In this document: positions 34,721-44,110 of the stretch, piece by piece
Numbering within the stretch: position 1 is the stretch's first letter
Layout of the letters: each line of letters opens with the position of its first letter
Assembly (NCBI GenBank): GCA_900467685.1
Contig: UBQX01000021.1
Coordinates: 62,001-126,000, forward strand
Reading direction: 5' to 3'
Length of the DNA: 64,000 nt
DNA from: Hyphomicrobiales bacterium
GTDB taxonomy: Bacteria; Pseudomonadota; Alphaproteobacteria; Rhizobiales; Rhizobiaceae
Translations under genes and position numbers: made by a program
Notes under the pieces: generated by a model
Databases searched by the model: none
The model's input: only the letters and a program-made list of their open reading frames with translations
Told to the model about the DNA's origin: nothing

Positions 34721-34913
34721 ACGGGGGCAGATCGTTCGCTTCTTCTATCTTTGGAAGAGGCAAGCCGATGCCGGTGAGGAAACTGGCCGTAAAGCGCGCC
34801 CTGCCTGCACGCAGCCCATAGGAAGTGTCAGCCCCGCATTTCTGGCTAGCATCGCCGCGACCGTGAAAGAGGCAGCGCGGATGCGCCGCCTCTCTGGCGT
34901 TGCGCGTTCGTAG
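34698..34913 (+). pseudogene. Remnant of a PemK/MazF-like toxin gene
   Basis: Overlapping the antitoxin end in another frame, a 71-codon frame opens with GQIVRFFYLWKRQADAGEET and GRKARPAC. This resembles the first ~35 residues of alphaproteobacterial PemK-like proteins (pattern G-x-V-I-R-x-x-Y-L-W ... K-x-R-P-C). After RPAC the sequence loses similarity (TQPIGSVSPAFLAS) and stops at 34913, far short of a ~120-150 residue toxin. I read it as a 3-prime truncated toxin gene. The match is from memory of the family, so a chance short ORF cannot be excluded. Confidence 0.5.
34868..34893 (-). terminator. Hairpin downstream of acyl-CoA ligase gene
   Basis: AGAGGC-a-GCGC-ggat-GCGC-c-GCCTCT forms a long GC-rich stem with one mismatch, 27 bp after the stop of the minus-strand ligase gene. 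The run following on the minus strand is short (TTTC), so this is a moderate intrinsic terminator. It overlaps the toxin remnant on the other strand. Confidence 0.5.
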
Positions 34914-34919
34914 CGCCGC

Positions 34920-36557
34920 TCACAACCCCTTCGCCTGCTCCCGCAAAATGAACTTCTGGATTTTCCCCGTAGATGTCTTCGGCAGCGAGCCGAAGACGAT
35001 GGTTTTGGGGGCCTTGAAGTGGGCCATGTTGGCGCGGCAAAACGCGATGAGGTCGGCTTCGGTGACGCTGGCGCCGTCTTTCAGGCCGACGAAGGCGCAG
35101 GGGGTTTCGCCCCATTTGTCGTCGGGCTTCGCCACGACGGCGGCTTCCATGACGGCGGGATGGCGATAGAGGACACCTTCGACTTCGATGGAGGAGATGT
35201 TCTCGCCACCGGAGATGATAATGTCCTTGGAGCGATCCTTGATCTGGATATAGCCGTCCGGATGCATGACCGCGAGGTCGCCGGAATGGAACCAGCCGCC
35301 TTGGAAGGCCTTGTCGGAAGAGGAGGGGTTCTTGAGATAGCCGCGCATGACATTGTTGCCGCGGAAGAAGATCTCGCCCATTGTCTCGCCGTCGGCCGGA
35401 ACTGGCTCCAGCGTTTCGGGATCGGCGACCATGAGGCCATCGAGCACCGTGTAGCGCACGCCCTGTCTGGCCTTCAGTCGCGCCTTTTCGGAAATATCGA
35501 GGTCGTTCCATTCGTCATGCCAGGCGCAGACGACGGCGGGGCCGTAGGTCTCCGTCAGGCCATAGGCGTGGGTCACGTCGAAGCCGAGCTTTTCCATCGC
35601 TTCAATGACGGCGGCAGGTGGCGCGGCGCCGGCGGTCATGATGGAGACCTTGTGGTCGATGCCCTGCTTGAGGGCATCCGGCGCGTGGGCCAGCAGGTTC
35701 AGGACGATCGGCGCGCCGCAGAAATGGGTGACCTTTTCCCGCTTGATGAGGTCGTAGATCGGCTCGACGCGGACGGCGCGCAGGCAGACGGAGGTGCCGG
35801 CGGCGGCGGCCATCGTCCAGGGGAAGCACCAGCCGTTGCAGTGGAACATCGGCAGGGTCCAGAGATAGACCGGATGCTTGCCCATGCCCCAATCGAGCAT
35901 GTTGCCGAGCGCGTTTATATAGGCGCCGCGGTGGTGATAGACGACGCCCTTCGGGTCGCCCGTGGTCCCGGACGTGTAGTTGAGGCTGATGGCGTTCCAC
36001 TCGTCGGAGGGCCAGACCCAGGCGTCGTTCTCGTCGCCTTCGGCCAGCAGCTTGTCATAGGTGTCTGAGCCGATCATGTGGCTGTCCGGCCAGGTCGCAT
36101 CCTCGATATTGATGACCGGGATGTCGCGACCCGCGATGTGGATCGCCTGCTCTGCCACGCCGGCAAATTCCGGGTCGACCATCACCATCTTGGCTTCGGC
36201 ATGGTTTAGGATGAAGGCTATTGCCGCCGCATCAAGGCGCGTGTTGATCGTGTTGAGCACGCCGCCGGTCATGGGCACGGCGAAATGCGCCTCGAACATT
36301 TCGGGGATGTTGCCAGCGATCACCGAAACCGTGTCGCCAAGCCCGATACCGCGGCGCTTCAGGGCGCTCGCGGCCTTGCGCACGCGGACCCATGTTTCCG
36401 CCCAGGAGCGGCGGATGTCGCCGTAAACGACGGCAGTCTTTGTCGGGTAGATCGCGGCGGTGCGCTGTATGAACCCCAGCGGCGTCATGGCGCTGTAATT
36501 GGCGTCGTTCTTGTCGAGGTCGTGGTCGTAAATGCTGTGTGCAGCGTGAATATTCAT
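34920..36557 (-). CDS. Acyl-CoA synthetase (AMP-forming; medium-chain / methylthiopropionate-CoA ligase-like)
   Basis: A 545-residue ANL enzyme. It shows TPLGFIQRTAAIYPTKTAVV, the P-loop NYTSGTTGDPKG (193-204), LPMFHCNGWCFPWTMAA, HAYGLTETYGP, WFHSGDLAVMHPDGYIQIKD and the C-terminal catalytic-Lys segment LPKTSTGKIQK. The HCNGW signature and length place it with the DmdB/medium-chain acyl-CoA ligase group rather than long-chain FadD. ATG 36557 has GGGAGGACGAA before it; an open frame 29 codons longer lacks a ribosome site. It lies downstream of the liv operon on the same strand but beyond a strong terminator (36695-36731), so it probably has its own promoter. Confidence 0.9.
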   Translation of the reverse strand: MNIHAAHSIYDHDLDKNDANYSAMTPLGFIQRTAAIYPTKTAVVYGDIRRSWAETWVRVRKAASALKRRGIGLGDTVSVIAGNIPEMFEAHFAVPMTGGVLNTINTRLDAAAIAFILNHAEAKMVMVDPEFAGVAEQAIHIAGRDIPVINIEDATWPDSHMIGSDTYDKLLAEGDENDAWVWPSDEWNAISLNYTSGTTGDPKGVVYHHRGAYINALGNMLDWGMGKHPVYLWTLPMFHCNGWCFPWTMAAAAGTSVCLRAVRVEPIYDLIKREKVTHFCGAPIVLNLLAHAPDALKQGIDHKVSIMTAGAAPPAAVIEAMEKLGFDVTHAYGLTETYGPAVVCAWHDEWNDLDISEKARLKARQGVRYTVLDGLMVADPETLEPVPADGETMGEIFFRGNNVMRGYLKNPSSSDKAFQGGWFHSGDLAVMHPDGYIQIKDRSKDIIISGGENISSIEVEGVLYRHPAVMEAAVVAKPDDKWGETPCAFVGLKDGASVTEADLIAFCRANMAHFKAPKTIVFGSLPKTSTGKIQKFILREQAKGL

Positions 36558-36694
36558 TTCGTCCTCCCAAACAGTCTTCGCATCGCAGTGTCGCCAGAAC
36601 GCGTTCCTGCCTCCGCGCCGATGCACCTCATCCATGGCTCGCATCTTCTATCGTGTGCGCGCTCAGGTGCAATTCAGACTTTGGGATGGATTTT

Positions 36695-36731
36695 GACAAA
36701 AGAAAAGGCCCGATGCGATCCGCATCGGGCC
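36695..36731 (-). terminator. Rho-independent terminator of the second liv binding-protein gene
   Basis: On the minus strand a perfect 11 bp stem (GGCCCGATGCG with CGCATCGGGCC, 3 nt loop, 36707-36731) is followed by TTTTCTTTTG. It begins 34 bp after the binding-protein stop. This is the clearest intrinsic terminator in the window. Confidence 0.9.
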
Positions 36732-36765
36732 CCTTGTTCAGTCCGTCAGGACTTAAAGGATCGGC

Positions 36766-37887
36766 TTAGAGGCCGGTTTCCTTGTAGGTGTACTTGCCGT
36801 CGGAGCCCTTGCCCCAGGTGTACATCGTGTAGTCCGGACGGGTGATGTCGCCCTTGGCGTCGAAGCCGATGTCGCCGATCACGGTCTTGAACGGACCCTT
36901 GGCCTTGGCAGCTTCTGCTACAGCGGTCGGATCGTTCGTGCCGGCAGCCTTGGCAGCAGCAGCGAAGATCTGAACGGCAGCATACGAGTAGAGCGTGTAG
37001 GCTTCCGGCTCGAAGCCAGCCTTACGGAACTTCTCGACGGCGTCCTTGGCGTTCGGGTTGTTACGCGGATCCGGCGGGAAGGTCATCAGCGTGCCGTTGA
37101 CGGCGTCGCCGGCGATCGAGGCCAGTTCGTTCGAGGTGATGCCGTCGCCCGACATCATGGTTGCCTTGACGCCCTGGTCAGCCATCTGACGCAGGATGAG
37201 GCCGGCTTCGGTGTGCAGACCGCCGAAGTAAACCATGGTGACGCCTGCGCCCTTCATCTTGGCGATGAGTGCGGAGTAGTCCTTTTCACCCGGCTGAATG
37301 CCTTCGTACATCACTTCGCTGATGCCGGCAGCGTTGAGAGCCTTCTTGGTTTCGTCAGCGAGGCCCTGGCCGTAAGGCGTCTTGTCGTGAACGACAGCAA
37401 CCTTGGCGTCCTTGGCATGCTTTGCGATGTAAGCGCCGGCAACGGCGCCCTGCTGGTCGTCACGGCCGCAGGTACGGAACGTGTTCCACAGGCCGCGTTC
37501 GGTGAACTTCGGGTTGGTCGAAGCAGGCGTGATCTGCATGATGCCGTTTTCGGCATAAACTTCAGATGCCGGGATCGAAACGCCCGAGTTGAAGTGACCG
37601 ACAACGAACTTGACGCCGTCAGCAACGAACTTGTTGGCAACCGAGATGCCCTGCTTCGGGTCGGAAACGTCGTCGCCGAGTTCGATGACGACCTTCTCGC
37701 CGTTGATGCCGCCAGCAGCGTTGATGTCTGCGACAGCCTGTTCGGCACCCTTCTGAAGCTGCGCGCCGAATGCGGCGTTCGGGCCAGTCAGGGGGCCAGC
37801 AACGCCGATGAGCAGGTCAGCCCGTGCAGCGCCGCTGTAGGCAACCATTGCGATCAGCGCAACGGCGGACAGAAGTGACTTTTTCAT
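36766..37887 (-). CDS. livK: Branched-chain amino acid ABC transporter periplasmic binding protein
   Basis: A 373-residue type I periplasmic binding protein with a signal peptide ([23 protein letters not shown]). The mature protein starts [18 protein letters not shown], with [31 protein letters not shown] and [20 protein letters not shown]. These are close to LivK/LivJ/Braz-type proteins that bind Leu, Ile, Val and related amino acids. It ends at the strong terminator and lies 117 bp after the small DUF6867 gene of the liv operon, so it may also have its own promoter, which would allow the high expression expected of a binding protein. Confidence 0.93.
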   Translation of the reverse strand: MKKSLLSAVALIAMVAYSGAARADLLIGVAGPLTGPNAAFGAQLQKGAEQAVADINAAGGINGEKVVIELGDDVSDPKQGISVANKFVADGVKFVVGHFNSGVSIPASEVYAENGIMQITPASTNPKFTERGLWNTFRTCGRDDQQGAVAGAYIAKHAKDAKVAVVHDKTPYGQGLADETKKALNAAGISEVMYEGIQPGEKDYSALIAKMKGAGVTMVYFGGLHTEAGLILRQMADQGVKATMMSGDGITSNELASIAGDAVNGTLMTFPPDPRNNPNAKDAVEKFRKAGFEPEAYTLYSYAAVQIFAAAAKAAGTNDPTAVAEAAKAKGPFKTVIGDIGFDAKGDITRPDYTMYTWGKGSDGKYTYKETGL

Positions 37888-38004
37888 TCTGTAACTCCCA
37901 AATTCAAGCGGGTCAGTTTATTGATTCGCCGATGCAATACCCACCAAAGATCGCACCGGCTATTTAAGAGGCGAGGGCGCAACACCCTGCCTCCGTCCCT
38001 CTGG

Positions 38005-38367
38005 TCAGGCCTTGTCCTTCCAAGAGAAAGGCGAGGCCTTTTCATAAAGCCAGTAGTAGGCGTTCACCATCTGATTGGTCCGCGTGTAGCGGTAGCCAGC
38101 GGTAGAGAACACCAAAAGTACAACGAAGTCCATGACATAAAACAAGAGCGCGTTGCCATAGAACATCGGCCCGTTGAACAATGCGTGATGGATGAAACGC
38201 ACTGCGCAGGCGAGCAGCGCCGTGTAGATCACGACGGCCGAATAATTCTTCCAGCTCTGCGATGCACCCTTGCCGGTCATCCATGCCGTCCAGAAGCAGA
38301 GCAGCATGACGATGAAGCGGATGACCATGTGGACGGTATCGTCGGTTTCGAAAAACAACCCTTGCAT
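38005..38367 (-). CDS. DUF6867 small membrane protein of the liv operon
   Basis: A 120-residue protein with about three hydrophobic helices (FIVMLLCFWTAWMTG; YSAVVIYTALLACAVRFI; LLFYVMDFVVLLVFSTAGY) and a short soluble tail. It matches a conserved rhizobial membrane protein (DUF6867) found between livF and livK. It lies 22 bp after livF. It could assist assembly or regulation of the transporter; no function is established. Confidence 0.8.
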   Translation of the reverse strand: MQGLFFETDDTVHMVIRFIVMLLCFWTAWMTGKGASQSWKNYSAVVIYTALLACAVRFIHHALFNGPMFYGNALLFYVMDFVVLLVFSTAGYRYTRTNQMVNAYYWLYEKASPFSWKDKA

Positions 38368-38389
38368 GATTACTCTCCCTTGCCCGACA

Positions 38390-39118
38390 TCAATGCGCCC
38401 CGCCTTCCAGATAGGCCGCGCGGACCTCCGGATTGGCGAGAAGTTCAGCGCCCGAACCGCTCATCGTGATCGAGCCGTTCACCAGAACGTAGGCACGGTG
38501 TGACAGCTTCAGCGCCGCAAAGGCATTCTGCTCGACGAGGAAGACGGTGAGGCCCTGCTGCTCGTTGAGCAGCTTGATCGCCGCGAAGATCTGCTTCGAC
38601 ACCAGCGGGGCCAGGCCGAGCGACGGTTCGTCCAGCATGAGGAGCTTCGGACGGGCCATCAGCGCGCGGGCAATTGCCAGCATCTGCTGTTCGCCGCCCG
38701 AGAGCGTGCCGCCGCGCTGGAACTGGCGTTCCTTCAGGCGCGGGAAGAGGGTGAACATCTTCTCCACGTCTTCCTGGAAGTATTTCTGGTTATCCAGGCT
38801 CGCGCCCATCTGCAGGTTTTCATAAACCGTCATGCGCGGGAAGATGCGGCGACCTTCCGGCGACTGGGCGATTCTGAGCCGTGCAATGTGATGCGTCGGC
38901 ATGCGGGTGATGTCCTGGCCGTCGAAGGTGACGGTGCCGGTGCGCGCCTGCGGGCTGCCGCAGATGGTCATCATCAGCGTGGACTTGCCGGCGCCGTTTG
39001 CGCCGATGAGGCTGACGATTTCGCCCTTCTTCACCTCGACATCGACGCCTGCGAGCGCGCGGATGTTTCCGTAGAAGGTCTCGACGCCTTCGACCTTGAG
39101 CAATGTTTCAGCGGTCAT
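38390..39118 (-). CDS. livF: Branched-chain amino acid ABC transporter ATP-binding protein LivF
   Basis: A 242-residue ABC ATPase: Walker A GANGAGKST, signature LSGGEQQMLAIARAL, Walker B LLMLDEPSLGLAPL, H-loop region FLVEQNAFAAL. The segment GRRIFPRMTVYENLQMG marks the LivF subfamily. Its start shares a base with the livG stop (TGATG). Compared with the livF at 2977-3750 it lacks the basic tail, so the two operons are not recent duplicates of each other. Confidence 0.95.
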   Translation of the reverse strand: MTAETLLKVEGVETFYGNIRALAGVDVEVKKGEIVSLIGANGAGKSTLMMTICGSPQARTGTVTFDGQDITRMPTHHIARLRIAQSPEGRRIFPRMTVYENLQMGASLDNQKYFQEDVEKMFTLFPRLKERQFQRGGTLSGGEQQMLAIARALMARPKLLMLDEPSLGLAPLVSKQIFAAIKLLNEQQGLTVFLVEQNAFAALKLSHRAYVLVNGSITMSGSGAELLANPEVRAAYLEGGAH

Positions 39119-39984
39119 CAGTTCGCGCCCTCTTCGACTTCATGACGGACCGTCTCTACTTCATCGTCGTCGACGCCGAGATAGGCTGCGATGACGCGAG
39201 GGTCGTTCTTCACATGGGCGGGGTCGCCGTCGGAGATCTTCTGGCCGTATTCCAGAACGACGACGTGGTCGGAGATTTCCATGACGACGGACATGTCGTG
39301 CTCGATGAGGAGCAGCGACGTGCCGTTATCCGCGCGGATCGATCGCAGAAGCTTGTTGAGTTCCTGCGACTCGCGCGGGTTGAGGCCGGCAGCGGGTTCG
39401 TCGAGGCACAGCAGTTCCGGGCCGGTGCACATGGCGCGGGCAATTTCCAGACGGCGCTGTGCGCCGTAGGGGAGGTCGCCGGCCGGGTCGTCGGCGCGGT
39501 CGATCAGGCTCGCCTTCTCCAGCCAGTAACGCGCCTTCTCAGTCGCTTCCTTGCTGGCGTCCTTGTAGGACTTGAAGCCGAGGAGGCCGAGGACCGTGTA
39601 GCCGGATGCCTTCATCAGGGCGTTGTGCTGGGCGACGAGCAGGTTTTCCAGAAGCGTCAGGCCCGAGAAGAGGCGGATGTTCTGGAATGTGCGGGCTACC
39701 TTGGCGTCGCGCGTCACTTCAAAATCGGCCATGCGCTCAAGATAGAAGGACTTTCCGCCCTCCTGGTGCATGGAGATCATGCCCATCGTCGGCTTGTAGA
39801 AGCCGGTGATGCAGTTGAACACGGTCGTTTTGCCGGCGCCGTTCGGGCCGATAAGGGCCGTGATCTCGCCGCGGCGGACTTCGAAGGACAGGTCGTTGAT
39901 GGCCATAAGGCCACCAAAGCGCATCGAAAGATGCTCGACCTTCAGGATTGCGTCATTGTTCATGGGTTTTGCCACTGCGCTCAT
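39118..39984 (-). CDS. livG: Branched-chain amino acid ABC transporter ATP-binding protein LivG
   Basis: A 288-residue ABC ATPase with Walker A GPNGAGKT, LivG-type [20 protein letters not shown], divergent signature [15 protein letters not shown] and Walker [17 protein letters not shown] short acidic tail ([17 protein letters not shown]) is an addition relative to the left-hand LivG. Start and stop each overlap the neighbouring genes by one base, so livM-G-F are translationally coupled. Confidence 0.95.
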   Translation of the reverse strand: MSAVAKPMNNDAILKVEHLSMRFGGLMAINDLSFEVRRGEITALIGPNGAGKTTVFNCITGFYKPTMGMISMHQEGGKSFYLERMADFEVTRDAKVARTFQNIRLFSGLTLLENLLVAQHNALMKASGYTVLGLLGFKSYKDASKEATEKARYWLEKASLIDRADDPAGDLPYGAQRRLEIARAMCTGPELLCLDEPAAGLNPRESQELNKLLRSIRADNGTSLLLIEHDMSVVMEISDHVVVLEYGQKISDGDPAHVKNDPRVIAAYLGVDDDEVETVRHEVEEGAN

Positions 39985-41369
39985 CAGCCGTGTCCTTCCT
40001 TGGTGAAGGCGCCGGATACGGCCTTGCGCTCGAAGAGGAAGGCTGTGGGTTCGCGTGTGCCGACAAAGCCGCGCGGACGGACCAGCATCATGAAGACCAT
40101 GGCAAGGCCGAAGATCAGCATGCGGTAGAGTTCCGGCGTGAAGTCGGGCCCGAAGACGTGCTTCAGGAAGTCCATCTCACGCAACAGCTCGGTGCCGCCC
40201 ACCATGGCGATCGCGGCGATGGCGATGCCGGTGAGCGAACCCATGCCGCCCAGAACCACCATGGACAGGATGACGGCCGACTCGAGGAAGACGAAGGATT
40301 CCGGCGAGACGAAGCCCTGGCGTGCGGCGAAGAACGAGCCGGCGAAGCCGCCGAACATCGCGCCGATGGCAAAGGCCGTCAGCTTGGTCGTCACCGTGTT
40401 GATGCCGAGCGAGCGGCAGGCGATTTCGTCTTCACGCAGCGCTTCCCAGGCACGGCCGATCGGCAGGCGACGCAGACGAATGGTCACGAATGCCGTCAGC
40501 AGGCAGAGCAGCAGAATGAGATAGAAAAGGAAGACCTTGTAGTAGGCCGAGGAGGGCGCGAGATGGAACATCTTCGCGAAGCCGTTCGGCGAGGCGTCGA
40601 AGGGGATGCCGAAGAGGGTGATCTTCGGAATGCCTGAGATGCCGAACGTGCCCTTGGTCACATCCTGCCAGTTGATGAGGACGAGGCGGATGATTTCCCC
40701 GAAGGCAAGGGTCACGATGGCGAGGTAGTCGCCCTTGAGACGCAGCACGGGGAAGCCGAGAATGATGCCCCAGAAGGCCGAGAGGATGCCGGCAAGCGGC
40801 AGCAGGATCCAGAACGAGAAGCCGAAATTGATCGACAGCAGCGCGTAGGAATAGGCGCCCACTGCATAGAAGGCGACATAGCCGAGGTCGAGCAGACCGG
40901 CGAGGCCGACGACGATGTTCAGACCCCAGGCGAGCATCACGTAGATGAGGATCTGGATGCCGAAGTTGTCGATATATTTCAACGAGCCCTGGACACCGAA
41001 GATCCACAGGATGATCGGCGGGTAGAGGACGAGGGCGAGGATGGCGAGCTTCGAGAAGTTGCGCTTCACGAAACCGGCGTCTTCATCCACCGTCGGCGCG
41101 GCTGACTTTGCGGCCTTGCTGGCGGTGCGCCACGGCTGCAGCCAGGCGACCATGGCGAAGCGGCCGACGAAGGCGATCACGACGAGGATGGCCAGCATGC
41201 CCCAGCGTGGCACCAGGATCAGCTCGTTGCGCATGTTCTGGTCGGTCTTGAGGCCGATGAACAGGGCGAACATGAGGAAGGTCATGACGGCGGTGAAGGT
41301 TGCTTCACGCAAAGCCTTCGCCGTCAGCGAGCCGGTCGAAGCGGCGGACGGATTGGTCACAGTTGCCAT
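39984..41369 (-). CDS. livM: Branched-chain amino acid ABC transporter permease LivM (long form)
   Basis: A 461-residue permease. The first ~110 residues are an N-terminal extension with two extra membrane segments ([33 protein letters not shown]), as in E. coli LivM-type long forms (DUF3382). The core follows, with [40 protein letters not shown] (coupling loop) and [15 protein letters not shown]. The left-hand livM lacks the extension, so the two systems belong to different subfamilies and this one is more likely a true branched-chain amino acid transporter. Confidence 0.95.
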   Translation of the reverse strand: MATVTNPSAASTGSLTAKALREATFTAVMTFLMFALFIGLKTDQNMRNELILVPRWGMLAILVVIAFVGRFAMVAWLQPWRTASKAAKSAAPTVDEDAGFVKRNFSKLAILALVLYPPIILWIFGVQGSLKYIDNFGIQILIYVMLAWGLNIVVGLAGLLDLGYVAFYAVGAYSYALLSINFGFSFWILLPLAGILSAFWGIILGFPVLRLKGDYLAIVTLAFGEIIRLVLINWQDVTKGTFGISGIPKITLFGIPFDASPNGFAKMFHLAPSSAYYKVFLFYLILLLCLLTAFVTIRLRRLPIGRAWEALREDEIACRSLGINTVTTKLTAFAIGAMFGGFAGSFFAARQGFVSPESFVFLESAVILSMVVLGGMGSLTGIAIAAIAMVGGTELLREMDFLKHVFGPDFTPELYRMLIFGLAMVFMMLVRPRGFVGTREPTAFLFERKAVSGAFTKEGHG

Positions 41370-41373
41370 CGGA

Positions 41374-42276
41374 TCAAACCTTTTCCACTTCCGGTCGGCC
41401 CAGAAGACCGGACGGCTTGAAGATCAGCACGAAGGCCAGGATCGCGAAGGTTGCGACGTCCTTGTAGGCGATCGTGAAATAGGCCGACCAGAGCGATTCG
41501 ATGAGGCCGATCAGGAGCCCGCCGATCACTGCGCCCGGCAGCGAGCCGATGCCGCCGAGAACGGCTGCGGTGAAGGCCTTGACGCCCGGCACGAAGCCGT
41601 CGGTGAAGACGATCACGCCGTAATACATCAGGAACATCGTGCCGGCGACGGCGGCCAGCGCTGCGCCCATGACGAAGGTGATGGAGATCGTGCGGTCGAC
41701 GTCGATGCCCAGGAGGGCGGCCATCTTGCGGTCCTGCTCGGTGGCGCGCTGGGCGCGGCCAAGCGGCGTCTTTTCAACGATGTACCAGAAGGAGGCGAGC
41801 AGAACGACCGTGATGATCACGATGAGGATCTGCTTCAGCGAAACCGAGATGCCTTCGATCGTGTAGACGGAGTTGACCATCTGCGGGATCGGCTTGTTGC
41901 GCGGGCCCTGTGACACCTGGATGAAGTTGGACAGTGCGATCGAGACGCCGATGGCGGTGATCAGCGGCGCGAGGCGGAAGGAACCGCGCAAGGGGCGGTA
42001 GGCCACGCGCTCGATCGACCAGTTCCAAAGGCTGGTAACGACCATGGCAACGACAAGCATGCAAAGCAGCGCGACCGCGATGGGAGCACCGCCGAAAACT
42101 GTCATGATGAGGAGGTAAACGATCAGGCCGGCGAAGCCGCCGAGCATGAAGATGTCGCCATGGGCGAAATTGATCATGCCGATGATGCCATAAACCATCG
42201 TATAGCCGATTGCGATCAGGCCATAGATGGAGCCAAGAGTCAGCCCGTTGATGAGCTGCTGGATAAAATACTCCAT
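41374..42276 (-). CDS. livH: Branched-chain amino acid ABC transporter permease LivH
   Basis: A 300-residue inner-membrane permease, first gene of the second liv operon. The N-terminus [20 protein letters not shown] and [19 protein letters not shown] are the LivH hallmarks; [20 protein letters not shown] is the coupling loop and [20 protein letters not shown] is near the end. It starts 4 bp upstream of livM. Its promoter must lie in the 469 bp region shared with urtA. Confidence 0.95.
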   Translation of the reverse strand: MEYFIQQLINGLTLGSIYGLIAIGYTMVYGIIGMINFAHGDIFMLGGFAGLIVYLLIMTVFGGAPIAVALLCMLVVAMVVTSLWNWSIERVAYRPLRGSFRLAPLITAIGVSIALSNFIQVSQGPRNKPIPQMVNSVYTIEGISVSLKQILIVIITVVLLASFWYIVEKTPLGRAQRATEQDRKMAALLGIDVDRTISITFVMGAALAAVAGTMFLMYYGVIVFTDGFVPGVKAFTAAVLGGIGSLPGAVIGGLLIGLIESLWSAYFTIAYKDVATFAILAFVLIFKPSGLLGRPEVEKV

Positions 42277-42745
42277 ATTTTTCCCCTAGATGCCTGTTGT
42301 TCCATGCATCTTTTTCTTGCGTGCCTTATTTTTGGGCTTTGGCACATACCCCATTCCATACCGCTTTCGATCCAAAAGGGAAGCAAAAACTTCCGGTTTT
42401 TCCCCTTGCCGACGATACCCTCCGGTACGGTTCGCCTTTTTGCTCTGCAGCATGAAGGTGCAGGGCTCGAGTCGACGCGCTACGGAAGCATCTTTCATTT
42501 CGTCAAGGTCGACAAAAAGCGCTTTGGACTTCTGGTGCAGCAATTTCATACGTGTGAAACCGGTTCCGCCGTCGCATGCGACAAAATCTGTCTGAATTGC
42601 GACGGTCCCCAAGCATATGCCCATTTCCTCAATTGCCCCTTGTCCTACGTCAATTGACGTATGTCGCGCTGCACAATCCCGTCCGATAGTGCCCAGGCCT
42701 TGCGGCAACCCGCCGCCAACACAAATTCCAGAGGGGTTTCGGATC
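42277..42745. other. 469 bp divergent intergenic region between livH and urtA
   Basis: The region separates the minus-strand liv operon from the plus-strand urt operon and is more AT-rich than the flanks. The only strong structure is the 16 bp palindrome at 42646-42661. No credible ORF, riboswitch or complete promoter pair was identified. TGGCAC at 42340-42345 lacks a matching -12 GC for sigma-54. Confidence 0.7.
42646..42661. promoter_or_regulatory. 16 bp perfect palindrome upstream of urtA
   Basis: TACGTCAATTGACGTA is fully self-complementary, 85 bp upstream of the urtA start. Its centre creates TTGACG on both strands, a good -35 hexamer in either direction, so a bound dimer would cover a promoter. 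No -10 hexamer was found at standard spacing on either side. It is a candidate operator for nitrogen or urea control, or for both divergent operons. Confidence 0.55.
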
Positions 42746-44032
42746 ATGAATTTCAAGACCAAACTGATGGGTCTGGCGCTTGCCGCCGCCATGTCTTCCA
42801 CCGCGATTTCCGGCGCCTTCGCCGAAGACACGATCAAGGTCGGCGTTCTGCATTCGCTCTCGGGCACGATGGCCATTTCCGAGACTACGTTGAAGGACGT
42901 CATGCTCATGCTCATCGACGAGCAGAACAAGAAGGGCGGGGTTCTTGGCAAGAAGCTCGAGGCGGTTGTCGTTGATCCGGCCTCCAACTGGCCGCTGTTT
43001 GCCGAAAAGGCGCGTGAGCTGATCTCGAAGGACAAGGTTGCCGCCGTGTTCGGCTGCTGGACCTCGTCTTCGCGCAAGTCGGTCCTGCCTGTCTTCGAAG
43101 AGCTGAACTCGATCCTCTTCTATCCGGTCCAGTACGAAGGCGAAGAATCGTCGCGCAACATCTTCTACACGGGTGCAGCTCCGAACCAGCAGGCCATCCC
43201 GGCCGTCGATTACCTGATGGAGAAGGAAGGCGTGAAGCGCTTCGTTCTCGAAGGCACGGACTATGTTTATCCACAGACGACCAACAAGATCCTGAAGGCC
43301 TACCTGATCTCCAAGGGCGTCAAGGAAGAAGACATCAAGATCAACTACACGCCATTCGGCTTCTCCGACTGGCAGTCCGAAGTCGCTGCGATCAAGAAGT
43401 TCGGCTCGGAAGGCAAGAAGACGGCCGTCGTATCGACCGTCAACGGCGACGCCAACGTTCCGTTCTACAAGGAACTCGGCAACCAGGGCATCAAGGCTGA
43501 AGACATTCCGGTCGTCGCCTTCTCGGTCGGCGAAGAAGAACTCTCCGGCATGGACACGAAGCCGCTCGTCGGCCATCTCGCCGCCTGGAACTACTTCCAG
43601 TCGGTCGACACCCCGATCAATGCCGAATTCATCAAGGAATGGCATGCCTTTACCAAGAACGACAAGCGCACGACCAACGACCCGATGGAAGCCGCCTATA
43701 TCGGCTTCAATGCCTGGGTGAAGGCCGTCGAGGCTGCCGGCACGACAGACACCGACAAGGTGCTCGATTCGATCATCGGCGTCAGCGTCCCGAACCTGTC
43801 GGGCGGCTACTCGACCGTCATGCCGAACCACCACATCACCAAGCCGGTCCTTATCGGCGAAATCCAGGACAACGGCCAGTTCGACATCGTGCAGCAGACG
43901 CCTGCCGTGGTCGGCGACGAATGGTCCGACTATCTCCCGGACTCCAAGGACCTGATCTCGGATTGGCGCAAGCCGCTGTCTTGCGGCAACTTCAACGTCA
44001 AGACCGGCAAGTGCGGCGGCAAGGGCGCCTGA
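42746..44032 (+). CDS. urtA: Urea ABC transporter periplasmic binding protein UrtA
   Basis: A 428-residue binding protein with a signal peptide (MNFKTKLMGLALAAAMSSTA, cut near AFA). The mature sequence has the UrtA pattern: IKVGVLHSLSGTMAISETTL, then DPASNWPLFAEKARELI, FGCWTSSSRKSVLPVFEELN, LFYPVQYEGEESSRNIFYTG and PNQQAIPAVDYLM. UrtA captures urea (and short amides in some species) at low concentration. Start 42746 has AGAGGGG upstream. First gene of urtABCDE, followed by a hairpin that may lower expression of the downstream genes. Confidence 0.97.
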   Translation: MNFKTKLMGLALAAAMSSTAISGAFAEDTIKVGVLHSLSGTMAISETTLKDVMLMLIDEQNKKGGVLGKKLEAVVVDPASNWPLFAEKARELISKDKVAAVFGCWTSSSRKSVLPVFEELNSILFYPVQYEGEESSRNIFYTGAAPNQQAIPAVDYLMEKEGVKRFVLEGTDYVYPQTTNKILKAYLISKGVKEEDIKINYTPFGFSDWQSEVAAIKKFGSEGKKTAVVSTVNGDANVPFYKELGNQGIKAEDIPVVAFSVGEEELSGMDTKPLVGHLAAWNYFQSVDTPINAEFIKEWHAFTKNDKRTTNDPMEAAYIGFNAWVKAVEAAGTTDTDKVLDSIIGVSVPNLSGGYSTVMPNHHITKPVLIGEIQDNGQFDIVQQTPAVVGDEWSDYLPDSKDLISDWRKPLSCGNFNVKTGKCGGKGA

Positions 44033-44047
44033 TCAGCTACCAAACGG

Positions 44048-44080
44048 GAGGCGGGCGCTTCATGCGCCCGTCTCTTTCCT
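44048..44080 (+). terminator. Attenuating hairpin between urtA and urtB
   Basis: GAG-G-CGGGCGC-ttcat-GCGCCCG-T-CTC forms an 11 bp stem with one G-T pair, followed by TTTCCT. It lies 16 bp after urtA. A partial terminator here would make UrtA more abundant than the membrane parts, as is common for ABC importers. Confidence 0.6.
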
Positions 44081-44110
44081 CGTGACACGACCTGAAATCG
44101 ATTGAGGCCC

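Noticed and set aside
42334-42354. Possible sigma-54 promoter (TGGCAC) upstream of urtA
   Set aside because: The GC expected at -12 with the right spacing is absent (AT instead).
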